DNA of 64,000 bases from Urinicoccus massiliensis (GTDB taxonomy: Bacteria; Bacillota; Clostridia; Tissierellales; Peptoniphilaceae), in the NCBI RefSeq assembly GCF_900120405.1, contig NZ_LT635493.1:347037-411036 (forward strand), in the 5' to 3' direction. Below, in pieces: positions 27,009-35,585 of this stretch. The notes beneath the pieces are model-generated. The model searched no databases and was not told where the DNA came from. It worked only from the letters and a program-made list of their open reading frames with translations. The stretch's first letter is position 1; every line of letters begins with the position of its first letter. The translations under genes and the position numbers were made by a program.

Positions 27009-27066
27009 CATGGATATTTGAAAAAAGATTCATTTGGAAAAAATTCATTTTAGGAGATGTAAAAAA

Positions 27067-28344
27067 ATGATCAAAATTAAGGTACCCTATGACCACACAA
27101 GCATGGAAGTTTGCTTGGACGAAAAAAACTTTGCCGGAAAATTACTGGGCCAACAAACCCACTATGTTCCGGAAAAAGCCCAAGAAGAAATCGTCGAAGA
27201 TTCCTTGGACAACCCCATTGGGTCTGAAAAATTAGAAGACCTGGTTCAGGGAAAAAAAGATATTGTCCTAATTTCCTCTGACCACACCCGTCCCGTTCCA
27301 TCAAAAATTATTACCCCCATCCTTCTGAGAAGGATTCGTAGTGCCAACCCCCATGCCCGGATTCGGATCCTTGTGGCTACAGGTTTCCACCGTCCTTCCA
27401 CCCGGGAAGAACTCATTGCCAAATACGGCCAAGAAATTGTCGACAATGAAGAAATTGTCATGCATGTTTCCACAGATGATGCATCCATGGAAAAAATCGG
27501 CACCCTACCCAGTGGTGGCGCCTGCATTATCAATAAAATTGCCGCCGATTGCGACCTTTTAATTGCAGAAGGCTTTATCGAAGCCCACTTCTTCGCCGGT
27601 TTTTCCGGTGGCCGCAAGTCCGTCCTTCCCGGTGTGGCTTCCTACAAGACCATCATGGCCAACCACAGCGGTGAATTCATCGACGACAAACACTCCCGGA
27701 CCGGCATCCTGGCCCACAACCTCATCCATGAAGACATGGTTTACGCCGCCAGAAAAGCCAAACTGGCCTTTATCGTCAATGTCGTCTTAAATGGCAAACA
27801 TGAAATCATCGGTTCCTTTGCCGGAGACATGGAAGCCGCCCACAAGGTCGGTTGCGACTTTGTCCGTCAATTGGCTAGCGTCAAAAAAATTGACTGCGAC
27901 ATTGCCATTACCACCAACGGTGGAGCCCCCTTGGACCAAAACATTTACCAAGCCGTCAAGGGTATGACTGCAGCTGAAGCCACCGTCAAGGAAGGCGGCG
28001 TCATTATCTCCGCTTGTGCCTGTGGCGACGGTCATGGTGGCGAAGGCTTCTACCACAACATTGCCGATGTCAAGGAAGCCAAAGAATTTGAAGACTTGGC
28101 CATCCATACCCCTCGTCTAGAAACCCTTCCCGACCAATGGACCTCCCAAATCTTTGCCCGAATCCTTTCCCACTACCATGTTATTCTAGTTTCCGACCAA
28201 GTGGACGAAAAACTCGTTACTGACCTCCATATGCAATTGGCTAGAACCATGGACCAAGCCTTGGATATGGCCTACGACCTTATGGGCAAGGATGCAAAAG
28301 TTGTTGTCATTCCCGACGGCTTGGGCGTTGTCGTAGAAGACTAA
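27067..28344 (+). CDS. larA: Nickel-dependent lactate racemase LarA
   Basis: 425 residues from MIKIKVPY. Interconverts D- and L-lactate using the nickel-pincer (NPN) cofactor tethered to a lysine. LarA landmarks: SSDHTRPVPSKII near 70, LVATGFHRPSTREEL near 100 with the first catalytic His, and EAHFFAGFSGGRKSVLPG near 165-182 with the second His and the cofactor-bearing Lys. The cofactor needs LarB, LarC and LarE, none of which is in the window. The next gene is a LarD-like channel, matching the known larA/larD partnership. An AGGAG lies 10 nt before ATG 27067. Some LarA homologues racemise other 2-hydroxy acids, so lactate is likely but not certain. Confidence 0.9.
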   Translation: MIKIKVPYDHTSMEVCLDEKNFAGKLLGQQTHYVPEKAQEEIVEDSLDNPIGSEKLEDLVQGKKDIVLISSDHTRPVPSKIITPILLRRIRSANPHARIRILVATGFHRPSTREELIAKYGQEIVDNEEIVMHVSTDDASMEKIGTLPSGGACIINKIAADCDLLIAEGFIEAHFFAGFSGGRKSVLPGVASYKTIMANHSGEFIDDKHSRTGILAHNLIHEDMVYAARKAKLAFIVNVVLNGKHEIIGSFAGDMEAAHKVGCDFVRQLASVKKIDCDIAITTNGGAPLDQNIYQAVKGMTAAEATVKEGGVIISACACGDGHGGEGFYHNIADVKEAKEFEDLAIHTPRLETLPDQWTSQIFARILSHYHVILVSDQVDEKLVTDLHMQLARTMDQALDMAYDLMGKDAKVVVIPDGLGVVVED

Positions 28345-28358
28345 TAGGAGGGCTGCCT

Positions 28359-29066
28359 GTGTTTTCTAAACTACTAGCTGAATTTTTGTCCACAGCCCTG
28401 ATGATTGTCTTTGGGGTTGGCGTCCACTGTGACGAAGTTTTGAACCGGACCAAGTACCAAGGGTCTGGCCACCTCTTTGCCATTACTACTTGGGGTTTTG
28501 GGATCACCATTGCCCTGATGGTCTTTGGCGATGTTTGTATGAACCCGGCCATGGCCCTGACCCAGGCTGTCCTGGGTATGATCCCCTGGTCCTATTTTAT
28601 CCCCTATACCCTGGCAGAATGTCTGGGAGCCTGCCTTGCTTCCTTGCTGATGTATGTCATCTACAAGGACCAATTTGACGCCTCCCTGGAAATTGACCCC
28701 GTTCGGGTTCGGAATATTTTTTCCACCAACCCCCTTATTCGGGACCTGCCCCGGAACTTTTTCGTAGAATTTTTTGCTACTTTCGTCTTTATCTCGGCAA
28801 TCTTGGGGATTGTAAAAAACCAACCCAACCTGGTTTCCATCGGTGTTGGCCTCTTGGTTTGGGCCATTGGTATGGCCCTGGGCGGTCCTACAGGATTTGC
28901 CATGAACCCGGCACGAGACCTGGGCCCCAGACTGGCCTACACCCTCCTGCCCATTAAGAATAAAACCAACAACGACTGGCAATACGGCCTCCTGATTCCA
29001 GGACTTGCCCCCTACTTCGGGGCCCTTTGTGCCGCTGCCTTTGCAAAATTTTACCTGGGCTTCTAA
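28359..29066 (+). CDS. larD: Aquaporin-family channel, LarD-like (lactate/glycerol facilitator)
   Basis: 235 residues, six transmembrane helices of the MIP family with both pore motifs: MNPAMAL near 68 and MNPARDLGPR near 187. The Asp after NPAR is typical of glyceroporins rather than water-only channels. It follows larA by 14 bp with AGGAGGG before a GTG start. LarD of Lactobacillus is an aquaglyceroporin that passes lactic acid, and the same role is likely here. Confidence 0.85.
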   Translation: MFSKLLAEFLSTALMIVFGVGVHCDEVLNRTKYQGSGHLFAITTWGFGITIALMVFGDVCMNPAMALTQAVLGMIPWSYFIPYTLAECLGACLASLLMYVIYKDQFDASLEIDPVRVRNIFSTNPLIRDLPRNFFVEFFATFVFISAILGIVKNQPNLVSIGVGLLVWAIGMALGGPTGFAMNPARDLGPRLAYTLLPIKNKTNNDWQYGLLIPGLAPYFGALCAAAFAKFYLGF

Positions 29067-29094
29067 TAAAATTTATTGTTTTTCCCTAATATAG

Positions 29095-29133
29095 AAAGGC
29101 TCCCTCTTAGCAAGTTAAGAGGGAGCCTTTTTT
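29095..29133. terminator. Terminator between convergent larD and the DNA-repair pair
   Basis: AGGCTCCCTCTT and complement around AGCAAGTT followed by six T. Long GC-rich stem. Confidence 0.9.
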
Positions 29134-29140
29134 CTTGCCC

Positions 29141-29869
29141 TTAAAACAAGTCCTGGACTTCTGTCAAAAATTCCCAATACCTTTGGGGCATGTTGGTCTT
29201 TTGCAATTTTTTATTTTTTCTTTCTTCAATGGAAATGGCCCGGTTAAAGGTCCTCCAAAGGTCCTGGTAGGTCTCCTCTTTCTTGGAATAGGTCTCTTCA
29301 AGAGAATCCACCTCTACAAAAGACAGCTGGCCATCCTGGTGGACCAGGCCAGTCCCCCGCCCCAGGTCGTGGATCAAAAAAGTTTCCCGAGGCAGGCGGT
29401 TTTTAAAGTGGAGGCCCAGGGGGTAGAGGATATTTCCCTTGGGCCGGATGGGGCCATAAAGGGCTCCATTTTCCAATTCTCGAAAGCGCAAAAGTCCCTT
29501 GTAGGAATGGGCTTCTGAAGAAATGGTCTTGGCATTTTTCACAAGAGCCCGGGCCTGGGGATGGTCGCTGTAGAGGATGTCACGGCCATGGTCCACCATA
29601 AGGTAGATGGTCAGGGCCAGGGCATTTTCAATTTCAGGCCGGTCGGCCAGGATGGCCCACTTAAATTCATGGTTCAAAAAGCCCGGAAAATTTTCTTTTA
29701 AATAGGCCAGGACCCTTTGACTTTTGGCCTGGTTGCTTTTGACCTGGACCAGGTCCTGGAGGAAGGAAGGGGAAAAACCCCTTTCAAAACGGATATTTTT
29801 TCGATAGGGATAGCCGTCAAAGACCGCCGTTAAAAGTCCCTGGGGAGTCCCGTCATATTGAAAAATCAT
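29141..29869 (-). CDS. TIGR03915-type DNA metabolism protein, partner of the radical SAM protein
   Basis: 242 residues. It starts MIFQYDGTPQGLLTAVFDGY, then runs through a helical middle (QRVLAYLKENFPGFLN) to KTISSEAHSYKGLLRFRELENGALYGPIRPKGNILYPLGLHF and a C-terminal REWQ-like helical end. This pattern and the gene order match the TIGR03915 family, which is co-encoded with a radical SAM protein and, in other bacteria, linked or fused to uracil-DNA-glycosylase-like domains. No such glycosylase domain is present here. It overlaps the radical SAM gene by four bases. The molecular role is unknown. Confidence 0.78.
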   Translation of the reverse strand: MIFQYDGTPQGLLTAVFDGYPYRKNIRFERGFSPSFLQDLVQVKSNQAKSQRVLAYLKENFPGFLNHEFKWAILADRPEIENALALTIYLMVDHGRDILYSDHPQARALVKNAKTISSEAHSYKGLLRFRELENGALYGPIRPKGNILYPLGLHFKNRLPRETFLIHDLGRGTGLVHQDGQLSFVEVDSLEETYSKKEETYQDLWRTFNRAISIEERKNKKLQKTNMPQRYWEFLTEVQDLF

Positions 29870-31092
29870 GGCAAAAAACTCATTTGCTGGACATCTTGGT
29901 CCCGGCCCACCAGGTCCCGGCGGATGTCTTCTAAATTTTTTCCCGCCCCCGGCAGGGCCCTTCCCCGGGCCAAGATAAAGTGTTTGGCCCTTTTGACAGA
30001 AATATTTAAAGAGCGCAAGCTGTCGATGGTCAAGGCACTATAGCGCCGGGCCTGGAGGATCCTCCGGGCATACCTGGGGCCAATGCCGGGAATCCGCAAG
30101 AGTTCCTCATAGGATGCCCGGTTGATTTCCATGGGAAAAAGATCCATGTGCTGGAGAGCCCAGGAGGCCTTGGGGTCCAAGTCCAGGTCAAAATTGGGCT
30201 CCTGGTCTGTTAAAATTTCCCGGGCCTGGAATTGGTAAAAGCGCAGGAGGAAGTCCCCCTGGTAGAGCCGGTGCTCCCGCTTCAAGGGAGGAGGTCCCGC
30301 CGGCACCAGGCTGGTTTGGTTCACAGGAACATAGGCTGAAAAATACACCCGCTTTAAGCCCTGTCTCTGGTAGAGAAGTTCGCTGAGGCTTAAAATGTCC
30401 CGGTCACTTTCCCCCGAAGCCCCAATAATCATCTGGGTGGTTTGGCCTGCCGGGATAAAGGTCTTTTTCTTTCCCTTCCGCCCCTCCTCTTGGTCCAGGA
30501 GGGTCTCGCTAATTTGCCTCATGGGTCCCATAATAGATTTTTGCGTTTTTTGTGGAGCCAAGAGGGCTAGACTTTTGGTAGAGGGCAGCTCAATATTGAC
30601 ACTGCCCCGGTCGATGTAGGACCCCAGCTCAGCTACTAATCTTGCATCGGTGCCGGGGATAATCTTCATGTGGATGTAGCCATAAAAGCCCCTTTCCCGG
30701 AGCTTTTTGGCCACCTGGACCATCCTTTCCGAAGTCTCGTCAATATTGGGATAGATCCCAGAAGATAAAAAAAGCCCCTCAATATAATTTCGCCGGTAAA
30801 ATTCCAGGGTCAAGTCCACCAACTCATCGGGGCTAAAGGCTGCCCGGGGGACATGGTTGGACCGACGGTTGAGGCAATAAGCACAGTCAAAAACACACTG
30901 GTTGGTCATCAAGACCTTTAAAAGAGAAATACAGCGGCCGTCCTCGCTCCAAGAATGGCAAATCCCACTGACATGCCCATTGCCCATGCCCCCCTGGCTG
31001 GCCCGACTGGACCCGGAAGAAGAACAGGAGACATCATACTTGGCGGCATCAGATAAAATTGTCAGTTTTTCAAATAAGTCCATTTTTCTCAC
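29866..31092 (-). CDS. Radical SAM protein, putative DNA modification/repair (TIGR03916 type)
   Basis: 408 residues. The radical SAM cluster motif CVFDCAYC (Cx3Cx2C) is near residues 66-73. Extra cysteines near 23, 45 and 54 precede it. The C-terminal region contains a helix-hairpin-helix DNA-binding motif, LLRIPGIGPRYARRIL near 335-350, as in DNA repair enzymes, followed by a second HhH-like segment. The length and domain order match the TIGR03916 family of putative DNA modification/repair proteins. It is the first gene of a tight two-gene operon. The chemistry is undescribed as far as I know. Confidence 0.85.
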   Translation of the reverse strand: MRKMDLFEKLTILSDAAKYDVSCSSSGSSRASQGGMGNGHVSGICHSWSEDGRCISLLKVLMTNQCVFDCAYCLNRRSNHVPRAAFSPDELVDLTLEFYRRNYIEGLFLSSGIYPNIDETSERMVQVAKKLRERGFYGYIHMKIIPGTDARLVAELGSYIDRGSVNIELPSTKSLALLAPQKTQKSIMGPMRQISETLLDQEEGRKGKKKTFIPAGQTTQMIIGASGESDRDILSLSELLYQRQGLKRVYFSAYVPVNQTSLVPAGPPPLKREHRLYQGDFLLRFYQFQAREILTDQEPNFDLDLDPKASWALQHMDLFPMEINRASYEELLRIPGIGPRYARRILQARRYSALTIDSLRSLNISVKRAKHFILARGRALPGAGKNLEDIRRDLVGRDQDVQQMSFLP

Positions 31093-31178
31093 CTTTTGCC
31101 TATTATACCATAGAAGGCAGGAATTTTAAACGTATGTTTTTTCTCTTTTTCATTTCATTTATTTGTTCTTTTCCCTAC

Positions 31179-31201
31179 AAAAAAAGAGGAGCCTAGGCTC
31201 C
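31179..31201 (-). terminator. Terminator of gltX
   Basis: Perfect palindrome GGAGCCTAGGCTCC followed on the minus strand by TCTTTTTTT. Confidence 0.88.
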
Positions 31202-31208
31202 CCCTAAC

Positions 31209-32681
31209 TTACTTGTTTAAAATTTGATTGATTCTTTCCAGCATCTTTTCCTTACCCAAAAGTTCCATGATGTTGGACAGTTCCGGTCCATGGACATTGC
31301 CTGTCAAGGCTGCCCGGGTCGGCATGTAGAGGCCCTTGCCCTTGATGCCGGTCTTTTTTTGGATCCGTTTCATCACCGTCTTGGCAAATTCTTGGTCCAC
31401 TTGGTCCACAGAATCCAATTCTTCCTTTAAGGCCCCTAAAAGATCGCCAATTTGGTCGCTGGCCAATTGGTCCTTGGCTTCCTCTTCCGTAACTTCCAAG
31501 TTGCCAAACAAGAAGGCCGTCTTTTCTGGCACCTCTTCAATCCGAGATAAGGATTCTCTCACGGTTTCCAAGAGCAACTTTAACCAATCCCGGTGGCCTT
31601 GGACAAAGTCTTGGCTAATAAGACCCGCCTTGACCAATTCCGGAATGGAGAGGTCCACCAAGTCATCAACGGGTAATTCCTTGATATAGTGAGCATTGAC
31701 CCAGTCTAGCTTGTTCTTATCAAAAACTCCCCCGGCCTTGGAAACCCGGTCAAAGGAAAACTGGTCAATCAAGTCCTTCATGGAAAGAATTTCTTCATTG
31801 TCCTTGGGACTCCAGCCCACAAGAGCCAGGTAGTTAATCAAGCCTTCTGGCAGGTAACCCCGGTTTTTAAAGTCTTCCACGCTGACATCCCCTTGGCGTT
31901 TAGACAACTTCTTGTGGTCGGCATTTAAAACGCCGGGTAGGTGGACATATTGAGGTTTTTCCCAGCCAAAACAGTCGTAGAGGTAGATGTGCTTGGGTGT
32001 AGAGGGCAACCATTCTTCCCCCCGGACAATGTGGGTGATCTTCATTAAATGGTCATCCACCACCACAGCCATATGGTAGGTTGGGAAACCATCCGACTTC
32101 ATCAAAACCTGGTCGTCCATTTCATTGGTGTTGATGGTAATGTCCCCCCGGACAGCATCATGGAATTTAATATCCATATTTTCCGGTAACTTTAAGCGGA
32201 CAACAGCCTTTTCCCCCTTGGCGATCCTTTCCCTGGCTTCGTCCAGGGGAACAGACCGGCAAAGACCATCATAACGGGGAATTTGTCCCTTAATCTTTTG
32301 TTCCTCCCTCAAGTGGTCCAGGCGGTCCTTGGAGCAGAAACAATAATAGGCGTGGCCCTCTTCCAAGAGTTGGTCCACATACTTTTGGTAAATATCCAGA
32401 CGTTCAGATTGGATATAGGGACCGTAGTCTCCCCTTTCCACAATCTTGCCGTCCTCCATAAAGACCCCTTCGTCATAGTCAATCCCGGCCCATTTCAAGG
32501 ATTGAATCAGGCCCTCAATGGCCCCTTCCACAAAACGAGTCCGGTCCGTATCTTCAATTCTTAAAACCATCTTGCCATGGTTGGCCTTGGCAAATAAATA
32601 ATTATATAAAGCCGTACGAAGCCCTCCAATGTGCAAATAACCTGTTGGACTTGGAGCAAATCTAAGTCGTACTTCCGTCAT
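31209..32681 (-). CDS. gltX: Glutamyl-tRNA synthetase
   Basis: 490 residues. Class I synthetase that charges tRNA-Glu; in many Firmicutes it also mischarges tRNA-Gln. HIGH-type motif [11 protein letters not shown] is at residues 9-19 and the KMSKS-type KKLSKRQGD near 255. The C-terminal helical anticodon-binding domain ends [21 protein letters not shown] precedes ATG 32681. The short 5' leader shows no T-box. Confidence 0.97.
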   Translation of the reverse strand: MTEVRLRFAPSPTGYLHIGGLRTALYNYLFAKANHGKMVLRIEDTDRTRFVEGAIEGLIQSLKWAGIDYDEGVFMEDGKIVERGDYGPYIQSERLDIYQKYVDQLLEEGHAYYCFCSKDRLDHLREEQKIKGQIPRYDGLCRSVPLDEARERIAKGEKAVVRLKLPENMDIKFHDAVRGDITINTNEMDDQVLMKSDGFPTYHMAVVVDDHLMKITHIVRGEEWLPSTPKHIYLYDCFGWEKPQYVHLPGVLNADHKKLSKRQGDVSVEDFKNRGYLPEGLINYLALVGWSPKDNEEILSMKDLIDQFSFDRVSKAGGVFDKNKLDWVNAHYIKELPVDDLVDLSIPELVKAGLISQDFVQGHRDWLKLLLETVRESLSRIEEVPEKTAFLFGNLEVTEEEAKDQLASDQIGDLLGALKEELDSVDQVDQEFAKTVMKRIQKKTGIKGKGLYMPTRAALTGNVHGPELSNIMELLGKEKMLERINQILNK

Positions 32682-32722
32682 AAATAACCCTCCTGATTCA
32701 TTTTATAAAGTATCCTTCAAAT

Positions 32723-32728
32723 ATTATA
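32723..32728 (-). promoter_or_regulatory. Extended -10 promoter of gltX
   Basis: TATAAT preceded by TG-T on the minus strand, 42 nt before the gltX start. The rest of 32729-32938 is AT-rich and empty, apart from a DtxR-like half-site at 32785-32798. Confidence 0.5.
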
Positions 32729-32938
32729 ACACAATTCCCCTGCCTGCCCAAAAAAATCCGTCCCAGAATAAAAAAGTTTTGTATTTAGCCTAACCTAATC
32801 AAGGTTTGTTTTTTCTTTATCAAGTCTTGCCCTGGAAAACCCCATAACCATGCCATTTGTCCAGCAAAAGCAAGAAAAAATTTCCAACTTTTACTTTTTT
32901 TCTTTCCTCAATTTACCAATCTTTTTTACAATAATTCA

Positions 32939-32966
32939 TTGATTTCTTATAAATCCTTGTTATAAT
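32939..32966 (+). promoter_or_regulatory. Promoter of the ferredoxin gene
   Basis: TTGATT, 16-nt spacer, perfect TATAAT, followed by AAGGAGGAATTTTCA before the ATG. Confidence 0.8.
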
Positions 32967-33008
32967 AGACATATACGTTAAATCAATATTTTTAAGGAGG
33001 AATTTTCA

Positions 33009-33176
33009 ATGGCATATGTAATTACTGACGCTTGTATCGCATGTGGTGCTTGCAAACCAGAATGTCCAGTAGACTGCATCAGCGAAGGTGCTATTTACGA
33101 AATCGACGAAAATGCTTGCATCGATTGTGGTTCTTGTGCAGGAGTTTGCCCAACTGGAGCAGCTCAACCAGAATAA
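33009..33176 (+). CDS. 2[4Fe-4S] ferredoxin
   Basis: 55 residues, a classical clostridial ferredoxin with two CxxCxxCxxxCP motifs: CIACGACKPECP at 9-20 and CIDCGSCAGVCP at 37-48. Low-potential electron carrier for reactions such as pyruvate:ferredoxin oxidoreductase. Its codon choice differs from neighbours, as expected for very high expression, and it has a strong promoter, an ideal AGGAGG and its own terminator. Too short for typical ORF cut-offs. Confidence 0.97.
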   Translation: MAYVITDACIACGACKPECPVDCISEGAIYEIDENACIDCGSCAGVCPTGAAQPE

Positions 33177-33196
33177 AAAATACTTATAAAAATTAA

Positions 33197-33223
33197 GGCC
33201 ACCCTTTTGGGTGGTCTTTTTTT
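33197..33223 (+). terminator. Terminator of the ferredoxin gene
   Basis: GACCACCC-type stem (GGCCACCC/GGGTGGTC) with TTTT loop and seven T. The T tract lies at the edge of the ISL3 target site. Confidence 0.9.
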
Positions 33224-33229
33224 AATTCA

Positions 33230-34579
33230 GGTTCTATAATAAATGTTGGGGTCCCCCTAGACTCCAACATTTATTTTTTGCCATAAAAAATGCACTTATC
33301 TCTTTTTTCCTTTACAATAAAGTTACCACAACAAAATGAAAGGGTGAGATAAGTGCAAAACTATACTAACACAAATCTATTGAATTTAAAAGGTGTCTCT
33401 ATTGACGAGGTGGTCTCTTTTGATGATCACATTGATGTAAAACTCCATTCTTTATACAAGGAGGGACTTTGTCCTGTTTGTGGGCATAAGACCTCTCGCA
33501 TCCATGATTATCGTCTGCAAAGGATCCAACATACGCCCATTGGCTTGCGGAAGGTCTTTCTTTTTCTTCGGAAGAAGCGCTTTGTTTGTCCTCATTGTCA
33601 GAAGCGTTTTTATGAGTCTTTGGATTTCTTAGCTCCTTATTCTAGACGGACTAAGGATCTCCACTTCTTTATCCAAGACCAATTAAAACAGGTCCGGTCT
33701 TTATCTTCTATTGCCAAGGACTTGGGTTTATCTTCCTCTTGTCTCACAAGCTATCTAAAGTTGGCTCCAAGGAGGCGGCCAAATCTTCCTCGGGTCTTAA
33801 GTATGGATGAGTTTAAGGGAAATGCTGGTGGGGATAAATACCAATGTATTTTAGTGGATCCAATCCATCACCAGGTACTGGATATTTTACCCTCTCGACG
33901 AAAAAAGGCTTTAATGGACTACTTTTCTTCTTTTCCCAAGGAAGAACGAAGAAGGGTGAAGTATGTGGTTATGGATATGAGTCATCTTTTCTACGCCGTC
34001 TTAAAGGAATTCTTCCCTCAGGCAACCTTCATTGCGGATAAGTTTCATTTTGCCAGACAAGTCTTTTGGGCCTTAGAGAATGTCCGCAAGACACGACAAA
34101 AGACAAGGGATGCAAAGTATCGCCTCTACTTTAAACGGTCCAAGTCCATCCTACGGAAAAAAGGCAGTCGGCTAAGCCCCGAAGAAAAAGAAAAGCTGGA
34201 ACTAATGCTTTGGCAAGACAAGGAAATCAAAGAAGCTTATCTCTTAAAAGAACGCTTTTATGACGTCTTAGATGCCTCCAGCAAAGAAGAAGCAAGACAG
34301 GCCTTAGACAAGTGGCTGTGGGTTGCTAAAGAAAGTGGATTAAAGGAATTTAAAGCCAGTATTCGGGCCTATGAAAACTGGAAAGAAGAAATCCTAAACG
34401 CCTTTTCCACAGGCATCACCAATGGACAAACAGAAGGCTTTAACAACAAAATCAAAGTGATTAAACGGGTTTCCTATGGGTATCGGAATTTTGAGAACTT
34501 TAAGAGTCGCATTTTAATGGTCTTTCGAGCATAAGAAAGGGGCGAGAATGAATCTCACCCCAACATTTGACAAAGAACC
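33230..34579 (+). mobile_element. Complete ISL3-family insertion sequence
   Basis: 1,350 bp with imperfect ~24-bp terminal inverted repeats: left GGTTCTATAATAAATGTTGG, right (complement) GGTTCTTTGTCAAATGTTGG. It is flanked by a perfect 8-bp target duplication TTAATTCA (33222-33229 and 34580-34587), the size expected for ISL3. The left end folds into a hairpin followed by TTTTTT that can block incoming transcripts. The perfect duplication and intact transposase suggest recent insertion. The right duplication lies inside the terminal degenerate CRISPR repeat. Confidence 0.95.
33353..34534 (+). CDS. ISL3-family transposase
   Basis: 393 residues from a GTG preceded by AAAGGG. The N-terminal zinc-binding domain has CPVCGHKTSRIHDY and CPHCQKRF. 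A helix-turn-helix (SSIAKDLGLSSSCLTSYL) follows near 115-133. The DDE catalytic domain begins LSMDEFKGNAGGDKYQCILVD and continues DMSHLFYAVLKEFFPQATFIADKFHF. The final acidic residue is in NGQTEGFNNKIKVIKR. Full length for the family and with no disruptions. Confidence 0.96.
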   Translation: MQNYTNTNLLNLKGVSIDEVVSFDDHIDVKLHSLYKEGLCPVCGHKTSRIHDYRLQRIQHTPIGLRKVFLFLRKKRFVCPHCQKRFYESLDFLAPYSRRTKDLHFFIQDQLKQVRSLSSIAKDLGLSSSCLTSYLKLAPRRRPNLPRVLSMDEFKGNAGGDKYQCILVDPIHHQVLDILPSRRKKALMDYFSSFPKEERRRVKYVVMDMSHLFYAVLKEFFPQATFIADKFHFARQVFWALENVRKTRQKTRDAKYRLYFKRSKSILRKKGSRLSPEEKEKLELMLWQDKEIKEAYLLKERFYDVLDASSKEEARQALDKWLWVAKESGLKEFKASIRAYENWKEEILNAFSTGITNGQTEGFNNKIKVIKRVSYGYRNFENFKSRILMVFRA

Positions 34580-34583
34580 TTAA

Positions 34584-35585
34584 TTCAAAACAAGATAGCT
34601 CTAAAACTCGCCGCGGGGCTTCCCTCCTTTATTTCTTGTTTAAGTACTATTCAAAACAACATAGCTCTAAAACATAGACTCCCAAAAAGTCATCCTAGGT
34701 CCTGGTTTAAGTACTATTCAAAACAACATAGCTCTAAAACTCAGTTGCCGAGGCATCTCTTTATCAATGAGTTTAAGTACTATTCAAAACAACATAGCTC
34801 TAAAACGCTGCCGTAGGCGTAGTAACAGGCGGATATAGTTTAAGTACTATTCAAAACAACATAGCTCTAAAACTTTAAGTAAATCTTTCCGTCGGTTACA
34901 GTAGTTTAAGTACTATTCAAAACAACATAGCTCTAAAACTTGGCCTTTATCATCACTGAGCTTACTGGTGGTTTAAGTACTATTCAAAACAACATAGCTC
35001 TAAAACGGTTGGCAAACTCGTCCAGGTAAATCCGTCGTTTAAGTACTATTCAAAACAACATAGCTCTAAAACTAGCTCTCTAGGCTCTTGGGTCCTAGGT
35101 CGGTTTAAGTACTATTCAAAACAACATAGCTCTAAAACAAACAATCAATTGGATCTATGCCTAATTGCTGTTTAAGTACTATTCAAAACAACATAGCTCT
35201 AAAACATCAAGGCTGGTCAAGTACTCCTTGACCTCGTTTAAGTACTATTCAAAACAACATAGCTCTAAAACCCCCCGTCCAGGGCAATGGCCCCCTCCAG
35301 GGTTTAAGTACTATTCAAAACAACATAGCTCTAAAACGGTTGGCAAACTCGTCCAGGTAAATCCGTCGTTTAAGTACTATTCAAAACAACATAGCTCTAA
35401 AACTAGACAATGCTTGCCCCGTCGGAAGTTCCAGTTTAAGTACTATTCAAAACAACATAGCTCTAAAACCACTACCTGGCCTAACAACGACAGACGGAGG
35501 TTTAAGTACTATTCAAAACAACATAGCTCTAAAACTGGACCAGGCGTATATCTTGTTGTAGTAATAGGTTTAAGTACTATTCAAA
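34584..35585 (-). CRISPR. Type II-A CRISPR array: 14 full repeats, 15 spacers
   Basis: The 36-bp repeats are identical in all 14 full copies; crRNA-sense repeat begins GTTTTAGAGCTATGTTGT and ends AATAGTACTTAAAC. Spacers are 30-32 nt. The cas-proximal end (35568-35585) is an 18-nt partial repeat fused to cas1, with no leader. The distal end (34584-34607) is a degenerate repeat interrupted by the ISL3 target site. Spacers 7 (35007-35036) and 12 (35338-35367) are identical. Transcription should run on the minus strand, like cas9 and cas1. Without a leader promoter, expression would depend on cas read-through or on a promoter in the array. Confidence 0.97.

Noticed and set aside
28374-28982. 202-codon minus-strand frame opposite larD
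   Set aside because: Antisense of a clear aquaporin with both NPA motifs.
32682-32760. T-box leader for gltX
   Set aside because: Promoter lies 42 nt from the start, and neither a specifier stem nor the AGGGTGG motif is present.
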